A stretch of DNA of 64,000 nt, taken from Streptomyces cyaneofuscatus (GTDB taxonomy: Bacteria; Actinomycetota; Actinomycetes; Streptomycetales; Streptomycetaceae). Shown here one piece after another: positions 36,109-49,750 of the stretch. A program made the position numbers and the translations under genes. The notes under the pieces are model-generated. The model had not been told where the DNA came from and made no database searches. It saw only the letters and a program-made list of their open reading frames with translations. How positions within the stretch are numbered: the first letter of the stretch is position 1; every line of letters begins with the position of its first letter. The stretch lies in NCBI RefSeq assembly GCF_000718135.1, contig NZ_JOEM01000001.1, positions 728,759 to 792,758 of the forward strand, given 5' to 3'.

Positions 36109-38004
36109 TCAGACCGCCCTCATCAGCAGGGTCGCGGCGATGACGACCGCCGCACCGCCGAACATCGAGACCGCGTAGGAGCGGGCGTAGCCGTTCTGCA
36201 GCTTGCGCAGCCGGCCGGAGAGCCCGCCGACCGACGCGGCCGTGCCGTTGACGACGCCGTCGACCAGGGAGTGGTCGACGTAGACGAGCGAGCGGGTGAG
36301 GTGCTCGCCGCCGCGGACCAGGACCACGTGGTTGAAGTCGTCCTGGAGCAGGTCGCGGCGGGCCGCCCGGGTGAGCAGCGAGCCGCGCGGGGCCACGGCC
36401 GGCACCGGCTTGCGCCCGTACATCCCCCAGGCGACCGCGACGCCGATGACCAGGGCCACGACGGTGGCTCCGGTGACGGTGGCCACGCTCAGCGGGGAGT
36501 GGCCGTGGTCGTAACCGGTGACCGGCTCCAGCCAGTTGACGAAGCGGTCTCCGATGGCGAAGAAGCCACCGGCGAAGACCGATCCGACGGCCAGCACGAT
36601 CATCGGGACCGTCATGGACTTCGGGGACTCGTGCGGGTGCGGCTCACGGCCCTCCGCGTCGGGCTGCCAGCGCTTCTCGCCGAAGAAGGTCATCAGCATC
36701 ACGCGCGTCATGTAGAACGCGGTGATCGCGGCGCCCAGCAGGGCGACGGAGCCGAAGATCCAGCCCTCGGTGCCGCCCTTGGCGAAGGCCGCCTCGATGA
36801 TCTTGTCCTTGGAGAAGAAGCCGGAGAGGCCCGGGAAGCCGATGATGGCGAGATAGCCGAGGCCGAAGGTGATGAAGGTGACCGGCATGTACTTCCGCAG
36901 GCCGCCGTACTTGCGCATGTCGACCTCGTCGTTCATGCCGTGCATCACCGAACCGGCCCCCAGGAAGAGCCCGGCCTTGAAGAAGCCGTGCGTCACCAGG
37001 TGCATGATCGCGAAGGCGTACCCGATCGGGCCGAGTCCCGCGGCGAGGATCATGTAGCCGATCTGCGACATCGTGGAGCCCGCGAGCGCCTTCTTGATGT
37101 CGTCCTTGGCGCAACCGACGATCGCACCGAAGATCAGCGTGACCGCGCCGACGATGGCGACGACCAGCTGGGCGTCCGGGGCGCCGTTGAAGATGGCGCC
37201 GGAGCGGACGATGAGATAGACACCGGCGGTGACCATGGTCGCGGCGTGGATGAGGGCGGAGACCGGGGTCGGGCCCTCCATCGCGTCACCGAGCCAGGAC
37301 TGGAGCGGCACCTGGGCCGACTTGCCGCACGCGGCGAGCAGCAGCATCAGGCCGATCGCCGTCAGCTTGCCCTCACTGGTGTCACCGGTCGCCTCGAGCA
37401 CCGGCCCGAAGGCGAAGGTGCCGAAGGTGGTGAACATCAGCATGATGGCGATCGAAAGACCCACGTCACCGACGCGGTTGACCAGGAACGCCTTCTTCGC
37501 GGCGGTGGCCGCGCTGGGCTTGTGCTGCCAGAAGCCGATGAGCAGGTACGACGCCAGACCGACGCCCTCCCACCCGACGTACAGCAGCAGGTAGTTGTCG
37601 GCGATGACCAGGATCAGCATCGCCGCGAGGAACAGGTTGAGATAGCCGAAGAAACGGCGCCTGCGCTCGTCGTGCTCCATGTAGCCGATGGAGTAGATGT
37701 GGATCAGCGTGCCCACACCGGTGATGAGCAGGACGAACGTCATCGACAGCTGGTCGAGCTGGAAGGCGATGTCGGCCTGGAAGCCCTCCACCGGAATCCA
37801 GCTGAACAGGTGCTGGTGCAGGGCCCGGTCCTCGGCGCCCTTCCCCAGCATGTCGGCGAAGAGGACGACGCCGATGACGAACGAGGCGGCGGCGAGCACG
37901 GTGCCGAGCCAGTGCCCGGTCTTGTCCAGCCGCCGGCCGCCGCAGAGCAGGACCGCCGCTCCGAGCAGGGGCGCCGCGACGAGCAGCGCGATCAGGTTCT
38001 CCAC
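36109..38004 (-). CDS. nuoL: NADH-quinone oxidoreductase subunit L
   Basis: The 631-residue protein has about 16 TM segments. The core includes [18 protein letters not shown] with the conserved Glu, and [20 protein letters not shown] with the conserved Lys. The long amphipathic lateral helix expected of NuoL would occupy the last 120 residues. It is the distal proton pump of the membrane arm. The GTG has AAGGGG 9-10 bases upstream and follows nuoK by 13 bases, the largest gap in this part of the operon. Confidence 0.97.
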   Translation of the reverse strand: MENLIALLVAAPLLGAAVLLCGGRRLDKTGHWLGTVLAAASFVIGVVLFADMLGKGAEDRALHQHLFSWIPVEGFQADIAFQLDQLSMTFVLLITGVGTLIHIYSIGYMEHDERRRRFFGYLNLFLAAMLILVIADNYLLLYVGWEGVGLASYLLIGFWQHKPSAATAAKKAFLVNRVGDVGLSIAIMLMFTTFGTFAFGPVLEATGDTSEGKLTAIGLMLLLAACGKSAQVPLQSWLGDAMEGPTPVSALIHAATMVTAGVYLIVRSGAIFNGAPDAQLVVAIVGAVTLIFGAIVGCAKDDIKKALAGSTMSQIGYMILAAGLGPIGYAFAIMHLVTHGFFKAGLFLGAGSVMHGMNDEVDMRKYGGLRKYMPVTFITFGLGYLAIIGFPGLSGFFSKDKIIEAAFAKGGTEGWIFGSVALLGAAITAFYMTRVMLMTFFGEKRWQPDAEGREPHPHESPKSMTVPMIVLAVGSVFAGGFFAIGDRFVNWLEPVTGYDHGHSPLSVATVTGATVVALVIGVAVAWGMYGRKPVPAVAPRGSLLTRAARRDLLQDDFNHVVLVRGGEHLTRSLVYVDHSLVDGVVNGTAASVGGLSGRLRKLQNGYARSYAVSMFGGAAVVIAATLLMRAV

Positions 38005-38017
38005 GATTCCGGTCCCC

Positions 38018-38317
38018 TTACAGCTTCATCAGGCTGGCGTCGTCGACCGAGGCCGAGTGGCGGGAGCGGAACAACGACACGATGATCGCGAGCCCGACGA
38101 CGACTTCCGCGGCGGCGACGACCATCACGAAGAACGCGACGATCTGTCCGTCGAGGTTTCCGTGCATCCGGGAGAACGTGACGAGCGCCAGGTTGCACGC
38201 GTTGAGCATCAGCTCGACGCACATGAACAGCACGATCACGTTCCGCCGGATCAGCACCCCGGAGGCGCCGATCGCGAACAGCAGGGCCGCGAGGTAGAGA
38301 TAGTTGACCGGGTTCAC
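38018..38317 (-). CDS. nuoK: NADH-quinone oxidoreductase subunit K
   Basis: Three TM segments in 99 residues, with the two proton-channel glutamates in [15 protein letters not shown] and [12 protein letters not shown]. This small membrane subunit links NuoJ/A to the antiporter subunits. The GTG overlaps the nuoJ stop as GTGA. Confidence 0.97.
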   Translation of the reverse strand: MNPVNYLYLAALLFAIGASGVLIRRNVIVLFMCVELMLNACNLALVTFSRMHGNLDGQIVAFFVMVVAAAEVVVGLAIIVSLFRSRHSASVDDASLMKL

Positions 38318-39180
38318 TTGGCGGCCTCCGAATTCTCCGCCGCGGAGGCGGGGTTCGCCCCGCGTGCCACGGCGTCCGCGTCCTCACGTCCGAGCCGCTC
38401 GCCGGAGCGCTGCTCCAGCGCCTTGAGATCGGCGAGGGCCTCCTGGGAGACATCGCGGATCTGGCCCCGGTCGCGCAGCGTCTTCATGACGGTCAGGTCG
38501 GACGGGGTGCCGTCGGGCAGCAGACCGGCGATGTCCACCGCGTTGTGCCGGGCGTAGACACCGGGGGCGGGCAGCGGCGGGAGGTGCTTGCCGCGCACGC
38601 GCTCCTCGGACATCTCCCGCTGGGTCTTGGCCCGTTCGGTGCGCTCGCGGTGCGTGAGCACCATCGCCCCGACGGTCGCGGTGATCAGCAGGGCGCCGGT
38701 GATCTCGAAGGCGAAGACGTACTTCGTGAAGATGAGGTTGGCGAGCCCCTCCACGTTCCCGCCGTGCAGGGCGTTGGCGGCGCCGAGCCCGTTGAAGGAG
38801 GACAGCGACGCGTTGCCGATGCCCCCGATCAGCAGGATGCCGAAGCCCAGCCCGCAGCCGACGGCCAGCCAGCGCTGCCCCTTGAGGGTCTCCTTGAGGG
38901 AGTCCGCCGCGGTGACGCCGACGAGCATCACGACGAAGAGGAAGAGCATCATGATCGCGCCGGTGTAGACGATGATCTGGACGATGCCGAGGAAATAGGC
39001 GCCGTTGGCGAGGTAGAAGACGGCCAGGACGACCATGGTCCCGGCGAGTGACAGGGCGCTGTGCACGGACTTCTTCAGCAGGATCGTGGAGAAGGCGCCG
39101 ATCACGGCGACGGTCCCCAGGATCCAGAACTGGACGGCCTCACCGGTGGAGGTGGTGGCGGCCGCGGCGATCACGTTCAT
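38314..39180 (-). CDS. nuoJ: NADH-quinone oxidoreductase subunit J
   Basis: The ATG at 39180 ([19 protein letters not shown]) overlaps the nuoI stop as ATGA and gives 288 residues. Five TM segments are seen, with the conserved [20 protein letters not shown] that forms the pi-bulge helix. The C-terminal ~110 residues are a charged cytoplasmic extension, longer than in E. coli but usual for actinobacteria as far as I know. Confidence 0.97.
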   Translation of the reverse strand: MNVIAAAATTSTGEAVQFWILGTVAVIGAFSTILLKKSVHSALSLAGTMVVLAVFYLANGAYFLGIVQIIVYTGAIMMLFLFVVMLVGVTAADSLKETLKGQRWLAVGCGLGFGILLIGGIGNASLSSFNGLGAANALHGGNVEGLANLIFTKYVFAFEITGALLITATVGAMVLTHRERTERAKTQREMSEERVRGKHLPPLPAPGVYARHNAVDIAGLLPDGTPSDLTVMKTLRDRGQIRDVSQEALADLKALEQRSGERLGREDADAVARGANPASAAENSEAAK

Positions 39181-39860
39181 GCGCCCGCCCCCCTGCCCTG
39201 CTGTGCCCCGGCGGATCCCGCGGGCTCGTCGGACTTGGGCTGCTCGCCCTTGGAGAGCGCCGGCTGCGGCACCGTACCCGGAGCGGCCTCGGTGACCAGG
39301 CCCCGGTAGTAGTCCTGTTCGTCCATGCCCGGGAAGATCGCGTGCGGGCTGTCGACCATGCCGTCCTCCAGGCCCGCGAGCAGCTCGTCCTTGGTGTAGA
39401 TGAGGCTCTCGCGGGTGGTGTTGGCCAGCTCGAACTCGTTCGTCATCGTGAGCGCCCGGGTGGGGCAGGCCTCGATGCAGAGTCCGCAGAGGATGCAGCG
39501 CGCGTAGTTGATCTGGTAGACGCGGCCGTAGCGCTCGCCCGGGGAGTAGCGCTCCTCCTCGGTGTTGTCCGCGCCCTCCACGTAGATGGCGTCCGCCGGA
39601 CACGCCCAGGCGCACAGCTCGCAGCCGACGCACTTCTCCAGGCCGTCCGGGTGGCGGTTGAGCTGGTGGCGGCCGTGGAAGCGGGGCGCCGTCACCTTCG
39701 GCGTCTCCGGGTACTGCTCGGTGAGCCGCTTCTTGAACATGGCCTTGAAGGTCACGCCGAAGCCGGCCACGGGATTCTGGAACTTCTCCGCCGCCGCTCC
39801 CGATTCGCCCGAGGACCCAGCGGATCCCGATGAGCCCGTGAGCTCTGGTTTCTCAGACAC
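39177..39860 (-). CDS. nuoI: NADH-quinone oxidoreductase subunit I (two 4Fe-4S clusters)
   Basis: Both cluster motifs are complete: [12 protein letters not shown] at 77-88 and [12 protein letters not shown] at 122-133, holding N6a and N6b that carry electrons towards NuoB. The GTG at 39860 lies 8 bases inside the nuoH end. The product has 227 residues with a Gly/Ser-rich N-terminus and an acidic, low-complexity C-terminus. Peripheral arm, cytoplasmic face. Confidence 0.97.
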   Translation of the reverse strand: MSEKPELTGSSGSAGSSGESGAAAEKFQNPVAGFGVTFKAMFKKRLTEQYPETPKVTAPRFHGRHQLNRHPDGLEKCVGCELCAWACPADAIYVEGADNTEEERYSPGERYGRVYQINYARCILCGLCIEACPTRALTMTNEFELANTTRESLIYTKDELLAGLEDGMVDSPHAIFPGMDEQDYYRGLVTEAAPGTVPQPALSKGEQPKSDEPAGSAGAQQGRGAGA

Positions 39861-41253
39861 CGCCGGCCTCCTTTCCGTCACTCGCGTTTCCGTCACTCTG
39901 AGTATCGGGCCCACCACTGACAACGAGCTCCCGCTCGCGCCTCGGTACGCGCCTGGGCACCGGTGGCAGGCTCTGTCCGGGCAGCGGTGGCACCGGGAAT
40001 CCGCCCGCCATCGGGTCGAACGCGGGCTCCGGTCCGGCCTCCGCCTCCTGGGCCCTGACCCTGCGGTCGCGGAACATGTCCACGACCAGGGAGATCAGCA
40101 GGATGGCGAGCACCGCCCCGCCGACGTACAGCACGATCCGGGAGAAGTCGTAGCCCTCGTTCCGCAGCGCGCGGACGGTGGCGACGAGCATCAGCCAGCC
40201 CACGGAGACCGGGATCAGGACCTTCCAGCCGAGCTTCATCAGCTGGTCGTAGCGGACGCGTGGCAGGGTGCCGCGCAGCCAGATGAAGAAGAAGATCAGC
40301 GCCTGGAGCTTGAGGAAGAACCAGAGCATCGGCCACCAGCCGTGGTTCGCCCCCTCCCAGAACGCGGAGATCGGGTACGGGGCCCTCCAGCCGCCGAGGA
40401 ACAGCGTCACCGCGATCATCGACACGGTCACCATGTGGATGTACTCGGCGAGCATGAACATCGCGAACTTGATGGAGCTGTACTCGGTGTTGAAGCCGCC
40501 GACCAGGTCACCCTCGGACTCCGGCATGTCGAACGGGGCCCGGCTGGCCTCCCCGACCATCGTCACCATGTAGATGAGGAAGGACATCGGGAGCAGGATG
40601 ATGTACCACCGGTCGCCCTGTGCCTCCACGATGGTGGAGGTCGACATCGACCCGGAGTAGAGGAAGACCGAGGCGAAAGCGGCGCCCATCGCGATCTCGT
40701 AACTGATCATCTGGGCGCACGAGCGGATCCCGCCGAGCAGCGGGTACGTGGAGCCGGAGGACCAGCCGCCGAGGACGAACCCGTACACCCCGACCGCGCC
40801 GACGGCGAGGATGTAGAGCGCGGCGATCGGCAGGTCGGTGAGCTGCATCGTCGTACGGGTGCCGAAGATCGAGACCTCGTTGCCCGCAGGCCCGAAGGGG
40901 ATGACCGCGACCGCCATGAAGGCGGGGATCGCCGCGAGGATCGGCGCGAGGACGTAGACCGCCTTGTCCGCGCGCTTGACGATGACGTCTTCCTTCAGCA
41001 TCAGTTTGACGCCGTCGGCGAGCGACTGGAGCAGTCCCCAGGGGCCGTGCCGGTTGGGGCCGATGCGCAGCTGCATCCAGGCGACGACCTTGCGCTCCCA
41101 CACGATGGAGAAGAGCACGATCAGCATCAGGAACGCGAAGCAGAAGACCGCCTTGAGCAGCACCAGCCACCAGGGGTCGGTGCCGAACATCGAGAGATCC
41201 TCGGCGGCGATGACGGCACCCTGGGGTGCCGTGGTGAGTGCGGTGAGGCCCAT
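39853..41253 (-). CDS. nuoH: NADH-quinone oxidoreductase subunit H
   Basis: Eight TM segments carry the quinone-chamber motifs [20 protein letters not shown] and [19 protein letters not shown]. It forms the quinone entry site and links peripheral and membrane arms. The C-terminal 60 residues are a cytoplasmic proline/arginine-rich extension. The ATG at 41253 overlaps the nuoG stop by one base (TGATG); GTG 41256 is the adjacent alternative. Confidence 0.96.
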   Translation of the reverse strand: MGLTALTTAPQGAVIAAEDLSMFGTDPWWLVLLKAVFCFAFLMLIVLFSIVWERKVVAWMQLRIGPNRHGPWGLLQSLADGVKLMLKEDVIVKRADKAVYVLAPILAAIPAFMAVAVIPFGPAGNEVSIFGTRTTMQLTDLPIAALYILAVGAVGVYGFVLGGWSSGSTYPLLGGIRSCAQMISYEIAMGAAFASVFLYSGSMSTSTIVEAQGDRWYIILLPMSFLIYMVTMVGEASRAPFDMPESEGDLVGGFNTEYSSIKFAMFMLAEYIHMVTVSMIAVTLFLGGWRAPYPISAFWEGANHGWWPMLWFFLKLQALIFFFIWLRGTLPRVRYDQLMKLGWKVLIPVSVGWLMLVATVRALRNEGYDFSRIVLYVGGAVLAILLISLVVDMFRDRRVRAQEAEAGPEPAFDPMAGGFPVPPLPGQSLPPVPRRVPRRERELVVSGGPDTQSDGNASDGKEAGGV

Positions 41254-43759
41254 CACGCTCGTACCTCCGACGGTTCTACGGGAGCGTCCGGCGCGGCGGC
41301 CGGGCCGATCCGGACCAGGCCACCGGGGTTGGCGCCGGTGTCGGCGGGGATGCCGCGTCCCACCGAGTTCAGCGGCACCCAGACCACGCGGTCCGGCATG
41401 TCGGTGACCTGGAGGGGCAGTTCGACGGTGCCTGCGGGGCCGGTGACGGCGAGCGGGTCGCCGTCCTTGACGCCGGTCTCGGCCGCCGTGGTGGCGGAGA
41501 GCCGGGCGACGGCGGCGTGCCGGGTCCCGGCGAGCGCGGTGTCGCCCTCCTGGAGCCGGCCGAGGTCGAGCAGCATCCGGTGGCCCGCGAGGACCGCCTC
41601 GCCGTCGCCGGGCCGCGGCAGCGGCTGCGCCGCCTCGCGCGGGTCGTCCGCGTGGCCGCCGTCCCAGCCGCCGAGCCGGTCCAGCTCGCGGCGGGCGGCG
41701 GTCAGGTCCGGCAGCGCGAAGTGCACGTCCATGGCGTCGGCCAGCATGTGCAGCACCCGGGAGTCGACCGGCGCGAGGGTCCGGGGCATCTGCTCCGGCT
41801 TCAGCGCGGCCTGGAACATCCGGACCCGGCCCTCCCAGTTGAGGAAGGTGCCGGACTTCTCCGCGACGGCGGCGACCGGGAAGACCACGTCCGCCCGGGC
41901 GGTCACCTCGCTCGGCCGCAGCTCCAGCGAGACCAGGAACCCGACCTCGTCCAGCGCCTTCAGCGCCCGCGCCGGGTCGGGCAGGTCCTCGACGCCGACC
42001 CCGGCGACGAGCAGCGCGCCCAGTTCACCGGTGGCCGCGGCCTCGATGATCTGGCCGGTGTCGCGGCCGTGGCGGGCGGGCAGTTCGGCGACGCGCCAGA
42101 CGGCGGCCACCTCGTCCCGGGCCCGCGGGTCGGTGGCCGGGCGGCCGCCGGGCAGCAGGGTCGGGAGCGCGCCCGTCTCGACCGCGCCCCGGTCGCCCGC
42201 CCGGCGCGGAATCCACACCAGGCGTGCGCCGGTCGCGGCAGCCGTACGAATCGCGGCAGAGAGTGCGCCGGGCACCCCCGCGAGCCGCTCACCGACGATG
42301 ATCAGGGAGTGCTCACCGCGCAACGCCTCGGCGGCGGCAGCCCCTTCGGCCTCCAGGCCGACCCCGCCCGCGAGCGCGTCCAGCCACTCGGTCTCGGTGC
42401 CGGGGGCGGCGGGCAGCAGCGTGCCGCCCGCCTTCACCAGGCCGCGCGTGGCGTGCGAGGCGAGGGCGAAGGTCTTCTGGCCGCTCTTGCGGTGGGCCTT
42501 GCGCAGCCGCAGGAAGACGCCGGGGGCCTCCTCCTCGGACTCGAACCCGACGAGGAGGACCGCGGGGGCCTTCTCCAGCGCGGTGTACGTGACCCCCTCG
42601 CCGTCCAGGTCCCGGCCGCGTCCGGCGACGCGGGCGGCCAGGAAGTCGGCCTCCTCGGCGCTGTGGACCCGGGAGCGGAAGTCGATGTCGTTGGTGTCGA
42701 GGGCGACCCGGGCGAACTTGCTGTACGCGTAGGAGTCCTCGACGGTCAGCCGGCCACCGGTCAGGACGCCTGCGCGCCCCCGGGCGGCGAGGAGTCCGGC
42801 CGCCGCGGCTTCCAGCGCCTCGGGCCAGCTCGCCGGCTCCAGGACACCGTCGGCGTTGCGGACCAGCGGGGTGGTGAGCCGGTCGCGCTGCTGGGCGTAG
42901 CGGAAGCCGAACCTCCCCTTGTCGCAGATCCACTCCTCGTTGACCTCGGGCTCGTTGGCCGCGAGGCGTCGCATGACCTTGCCGCGCCGGTGATCGGTGC
43001 GCATCCCGCAGCCGCCGGAGCACTGCTCGCACACCGAGGGGGTGGAGACCAGGTCGAAGGGGCGGGAGCGAAAGCGGTACGCCGCCGAGGTCAGCGCGCC
43101 GACCGGGCAGATCTGGATGGTGTTGCCGGAGAAGTACGACTCGAAGGGGTCGCCCTCGCCGGTGCCGACCTGCTGGAGGGCGCCGCGCTCGATCAGCTCG
43201 ATCATCGGGTCGCCCGCCACCTGGTTGGAGAACCGGGTGCAGCGCGCGCAGAGCACGCACCGCTCACGGTCCAGCAGCACCTGGGTGGAGATCGGGACGG
43301 GCTTCTCGAAGGTCCGCTTCTTGCCGTCGAAGCGGGAGTCGGCGCCGCCGTGCGACATCGCCTGGTTCTGGAGCGGGCACTCGCCGCCCTTGTCGCAGAC
43401 CGGGCAGTCCAGCGGGTGGTTGATCAGCAGCAGCTCCATCACGCCCTTCTGCGCCTTCTCGGCGACAGGAGAGGTGATCTGCGACTTGACGACCATGCCG
43501 TCGGTGCAGGTGATGGTGCAGGAGGCCATCGGCTTGCGCTGGCCCTCGACCTCGACGATGCACTGGCGGCAGGCGCCGGCCGGGTCGAGGAGCGGGTGGT
43601 CGCAGAAGCGCGGGATCTCGATGCCGAGGAGTTCGGCGGCCCGGATGACCAGGGTCCCCTTGGGGACGCTGATCTCGATGCCGTCGATGGTCAGCGTGAC
43701 CAGGTCCTCGGGCGGGATGGCCGCCTCGCCGCCCCCGGAGGGCGCACTCGTGGTGACTG

Positions 43760-43763
<4 letters not shown>
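41253..43763 (-). CDS. nuoG: NADH-quinone oxidoreductase subunit G
   Basis: The 836-residue protein has the N-terminal 2Fe-2S ligands C54, C65, C68 and C82. A His-Cys3 cluster follows (H116, C120, C123, C129), then a 4Fe-4S site CVLCARC (169-175). A C-terminal molybdopterin-oxidoreductase-like domain begins with [13 protein letters not shown], which indicates that the extra N7 cluster is present. It passes electrons from NuoE/F to NuoI. Overlaps nuoF by 4 bases. Confidence 0.97.
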
Positions 43764-45138
<1,375 letters not shown>

Positions 45139-45139
<1 letters not shown>

Positions 45140-46034
45140 CACTCCCCCTCCTCGGCTGCGGGCCCGGCCGGGAACTCCGGGTCGGAGGCCGAGGTCTGCT
45201 GCGGTGCGTCGTGCGAGCTGAGGCGCTCGGCCGGCGACGGATCGTGGACCTGTGCGTCGTGCGGCTGTGCGTCGTGCGACGGTGCGTCCTCGCGCTGCCC
45301 GCCTCCCGGCTGTCCGTCACGCGGGGAGACGACCCGTGCCTTCGGCAGGGCCTCGCCCTTGGCGAGCTTGAGCCCGATCAGGGAGGCGGGGCCCGCGCCG
45401 CCGGTGGCCTCGACGGCGCCGGGGCGCTCGTCGGGGAAGCCCGCCAGGATGCGGGCGGTCTCCTTGTAGGAGCAGAGCGGGGCGCCGCGGGTTGGCTCGA
45501 CGGTCCGCCCGGCGATCAGGTCGTCGACGAGCTGCGTGGCGCTCTCGGGCGTCTGGTTGTCGAAGAACTCCCAGTTCACCATCACCACGGGTGCGAAGTC
45601 GCAGGCGGCGTTGCACTCGATGTGTTCGAGGGTGACCTTGCCGTCGTCGGTCGTCTCGTTGTTGCCGACGCCGAGGTGCTCCTTGAGCGTGTCGAAGATG
45701 GCGTCGCCGCCCATGACCGCGCACAGGGTGTTGGTGCAGACCCCGACCTGGTAGTCGCCGCTCGGCTTGCGCCGGTACATGGAGTAGAAGGTCGCGACGG
45801 CCGTGACCTCGGCGGTGGTGAGGTCGAGGGTCTCGGCGCAGAAGGCCATCCCCGTACGGGAGACGTACCCCTCCTCGGACTGGACGAGGTGGAGCAGCGG
45901 CAGCAGGGCGGAGCGGCTTCCCGGGTAGCGGGCGATCACCTCCTTCGCGTCCGCGTCGAGCCGGGCGCGCACGTCGGCCGGGTAGGCGGGGGCGGGGAGC
46001 TGCGGCATCCCCAGACTGACCTCTTGGTTTGCGG

Positions 46035-46038
<4 letters not shown>
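45139..46038 (-). CDS. nuoE: NADH-quinone oxidoreductase subunit E
   Basis: A thioredoxin-like 2Fe-2S domain is seen with [11 protein letters not shown] and [10 protein letters not shown], the four N1a ligands (C-x4-C, C-x3-C). The GTG at 46038 overlaps the nuoD stop as GTGA. The 299-residue product has about 70 extra C-terminal residues that are disordered and contain repeated His-Asp-Ala units ([12 protein letters not shown]). Together with NuoF and NuoG it forms the NADH-oxidising module. Confidence 0.96.
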
Positions 46039-47356
<1,318 letters not shown>

Positions 47357-47357
<1 letters not shown>

Positions 47358-48082
47358 CAGGAGTACGACCTCCGCTGGTCCGGAGCCGGGATCTGGGCGC
47401 CCTTGTACTCGACGGCGATGCCGCCGAGCGGGTAGTCCTTGCGCTGCGGGAAGCCCTGCCAGTCGTCCGGCATCATGATCCGGGTCAGGGCCGGGTGCCC
47501 GTCGAAGATGAGGCCGAAGAAGTCGTACGCCTCGCGCTCGTGCCAGTCGTTGGTCGGATAGACCTCGACGAGGGACGGGATGTGCGGGTCGCTGTCCGGG
47601 GCGGAGACCTCCAGCCGGATGATCCGGCCGTGGGTGAGGGACCGCAGGTGGTAGACGGCGTGCAGCTCGCGTCCCTTGTCCCCGAGGAAGTGGACGCCGC
47701 TGACGCCCGTACAGAGCTCGAAGCGCAGGGCGGGGTCGTCGCGCAGGGTGCGGGCGACCTGGACCAGGTGCTCGCGGGCGATGTGGAAGGTGAGCTCGTC
47801 GCGGTCGACGACGGTGCGCTCGATGGCGTTCTCGGGGAGCAGGTCCTGCTCCTCCAGGGCCCCTTCGAGCTCGTCGGCCACCTCGTCGAACCACCCGCCG
47901 TACGGCCGGGACGAGGCCCCCGGCAGGGTGACGGTGCGGATGAGGCCGCCGTAGCCGGAGGTGTCGCCGCCGTTGTTGGCGCCGAACATTCCCTTGCGTA
48001 CGCGGATGACCTCGCCGCCGGTGTCGCGCGGGGCGGGGACGGAGTTGCCGTTCTGCCCCTCGCCGTGGGTGTCGTCGCTCAC
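47357..48082 (-). CDS. nuoC: NADH-quinone oxidoreductase subunit C
   Basis: The 241-residue 30-kDa-type subunit has the signature [20 protein letters not shown] and the following [16 protein letters not shown]. The first 60 residues are hydrophilic and variable. The GTG at 48082 overlaps the nuoB stop as GTGA and decides the start. Structural part of the connecting module. Confidence 0.96.
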
Positions 48083-48633
48083 CGCAGGAGCCCCTTCATC
48101 TCGATCAGGGGCAGCGCCTTGAGGGCCGCTTCCTCCGCCTCGCGGGCGGCTTCCTCCGCGTTGACCCCGAGCTTGCCGTCCTGGATCTTCTGGTGGAGCT
48201 TCAGGATGGCGTCCAGCAGCATCTCGGGACGCGGCGGGCATCCCGGCAAATAGATATCGACCGGGACAATGTGATCAACACCCTGCACAATGGCGTAATT
48301 GTTGAACATTCCGCCCGATGATGCGCAAACCCCCATGGAGATGACCCACTTGGGGTTCGGCATCTGGTCGTAGACCTGCCGCAGGACGGGCGCCATCTTC
48401 TGGCTCACCCGTCCCGCGACGATCATCAGGTCCGCCTGGCGCGGCGATCCGCGGAAGACCTCCATCCCGAACCGGGCCAGGTCGTAGCGGCCCGCGCCGG
48501 TCGTCATCATCTCGATGGCGCAGCAGGCGAGGCCGAACGTGGCCGGGAAGACGGAGGACTTCCGCACCCAGCCGGCGGCCTGTTCGACCGTGGTCAGCAC
48601 AAAGCCGCTAGGCAGCTTCTCTTCGAGTCCCAT
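48079..48633 (-). CDS. nuoB: NADH-quinone oxidoreductase subunit B (N2 cluster)
   Basis: The N2 4Fe-4S ligands are seen as the tandem Cys pair in [11 protein letters not shown] plus [10 protein letters not shown] and [10 protein letters not shown]2 is the final donor to menaquinone. The 184-residue protein has a helical Ala/Glu-rich C-terminal tail. The gene follows nuoA by 17 bases. Confidence 0.97.
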   Translation of the reverse strand: MGLEEKLPSGFVLTTVEQAAGWVRKSSVFPATFGLACCAIEMMTTGAGRYDLARFGMEVFRGSPRQADLMIVAGRVSQKMAPVLRQVYDQMPNPKWVISMGVCASSGGMFNNYAIVQGVDHIVPVDIYLPGCPPRPEMLLDAILKLHQKIQDGKLGVNAEEAAREAEEAALKALPLIEMKGLLR

Positions 48634-48650
48634 GTGTGCCCCTCAGCCCC

Positions 48651-49010
48651 TCAGTCCCATTCCAGGCCGCCGCGACGCCAGACATACGCATAGGCGACGA
48701 AGACGGTGAGCACGAAGAGCAGCATCTCCACGAGCCCGAAGATCCCCAGGGCGTCGAAGGAGACCGCCCAGGGATAGAGGAAGACGATCTCGATGTCGAA
48801 GACGATGAAAAGCATCGCCGTCAGGTAGTACTTGATGGGGAAGCGGCCGCCTCCGGCCGGTGTCGGCGTGGGTTCGATACCGCACTCGTACGCTTCGAGC
48901 TTTGCCCGGTTGTAACGCCTGGGGCCGATAAGCGTGGCCATGACCACGGAGAAGATCGCAAACCCTGCCCCCAGGGCGCCGAGCACGAGGATGGGCGCGT
49001 AGGCATTCAC
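48651..49010 (-). CDS. nuoA: NADH-quinone oxidoreductase subunit A
   Basis: Three TM segments in 119 residues with the conserved EAYECGIEPTPTPAGGGRFP loop and LFIVFDIEIVFLYPW. The GTG at 49010 is close behind GGAGCGAGGA. First gene of the nuoA-N operon; a TAGGAT -10-like box, a Rex-type operator and a Crp-type site lie in the upstream 150 bases. Confidence 0.96.
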   Translation of the reverse strand: MNAYAPILVLGALGAGFAIFSVVMATLIGPRRYNRAKLEAYECGIEPTPTPAGGGRFPIKYYLTAMLFIVFDIEIVFLYPWAVSFDALGIFGLVEMLLFVLTVFVAYAYVWRRGGLEWD

Positions 49011-49090
49011 GCTCCTCGCTCCTTCCAGTCGTCCTTGACCGTTGGACCGCATCGGGCGACCGGCTCGCCACCTCACCAAGATCGTGCACA

Positions 49091-49106
49091 TGTGAGGCAG
49101 TTCACA
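49091..49106. promoter_or_regulatory. Rex operator (ROP) upstream of nuoA
   Basis: TGTGAGGCAGTTCACA has both half-sites of the Rex consensus TGTGAA-N4-TTCACA in the right spacing; only one arm base deviates. Rex senses the NADH/NAD+ ratio, and in S. coelicolor its targets are reported to include nuo. The site lies 81-96 bases before the nuoA GTG and just downstream of the predicted -10 box, where a repressor would block transcription. Confidence 0.8.
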
Positions 49107-49122
49107 AGCCCGACTGCCCCGC

Positions 49123-49128
49123 ATCCTA
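49123..49128 (-). promoter_or_regulatory. Candidate -10 box of the nuo promoter (TAGGAT)
   Basis: TAGGAT on the minus strand fits the Streptomyces SigHrdB -10 pattern. No good -35 hexamer is visible at the right distance; the Crp-type site occupies that place, which would suit an activator-dependent promoter. Confidence 0.45.
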
Positions 49129-49141
49129 TGCCCGTCGCCCT

Positions 49142-49155
49142 GTGATCTGCGACAC
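49142..49155. promoter_or_regulatory. Crp-type site upstream of nuoA
   Basis: GTGATCTGCGACAC matches the reported S. coelicolor Crp consensus GTG-N6-GNCAC exactly. A near-match, GTGATCTCCACCAC, starts 33 bases further away (49175), about three helical turns. Placement over the -35 region of the predicted nuo promoter would allow activation. The consensus is short, so chance is possible. Confidence 0.45.
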
Positions 49156-49750
49156 GGGGTACGCCACCGTCTTTGTGATCTCCACCACCTGACGAAGGAT
49201 CATGAAGTCGTATGAGCGGTGATCTTCGTACGCGAAGCGGCGAAGTGATCACGAGACGTGACATTCAGCGGTGTTACCGCTGGTCAAAGACGTGCGGCGC
49301 TATCAATGGACAGCCATTACAAGCAAATTGGCAATGGGCGGCCACAGGGTGATAAGGGAGCCGCCCGCCCCGCACCCGCACGGGGGGCGGCGTCGACCGA
49401 AGAGGGTGCGTGCACGCGTTCACGAACTTCCCGGGCCCCCGCGCGAGCGACCCCTCGGTCGCGTGCGCGAGGGTCGCCTGTCGCCGGAACCCCACACTGT
49501 GACCTGCGCCACTCGGTCCGCCGCGCGGGAAAACCGGGCTTGGCCATCGGTGCGAACGGATGGTAAGCGGCGGGCAATTCGGGCGTATTACCGAAAGGCC
49601 GTGATCACGGCCCTGATCGCTCATGCCCGTTTTGCCCGTTACGGCGTCAATAAAGGCGCAGAGAAAGCGGATTCACAGATTCCGAACGTAACTGTGTCGC
49701 AACACACGTTTCTTGATGGGACCCCTACAGCCCTGATAGCGCTAGTACCC
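49156..49750. other. Long intergenic region between nuoA and the NlpC/P60 gene
   Basis: No gene with convincing coding bias is seen in this stretch. It contains the second Crp-like near-match (49175-49188), another consensus Crp-type site (49499-49512) and GC-rich inverted segments around 49360-49390. The base composition becomes AT-richer (about 49600-49740), as expected near a promoter. I looked for a ydaO-type cyclic di-AMP riboswitch, common before Streptomyces wall hydrolases, and did not find its core. Confidence 0.5.
49499..49512. promoter_or_regulatory. Crp-type site upstream of the NlpC/P60 gene
   Basis: GTGACCTGCGCCAC fits GTG-N6-GNCAC exactly. It lies about 240 bases before the wall-hydrolase ATG. 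Crp controls germination and wall-related genes in Streptomyces, so regulation is plausible, but a binding assay would be needed. Confidence 0.4.

Noticed and set aside
32872..39180. Long plus-strand frames rich in Asp, Glu and Arg opposite the nuo genes
   Set aside because: They are composition artefacts antisense to nuoJ-nuoN, without ribosome sites or family similarity.
49500..49750. ydaO-type (cyclic di-AMP) riboswitch before the NlpC/P60 gene
   Set aside because: Such riboswitches are common before Streptomyces wall hydrolases, but the conserved core could not be found in this leader.
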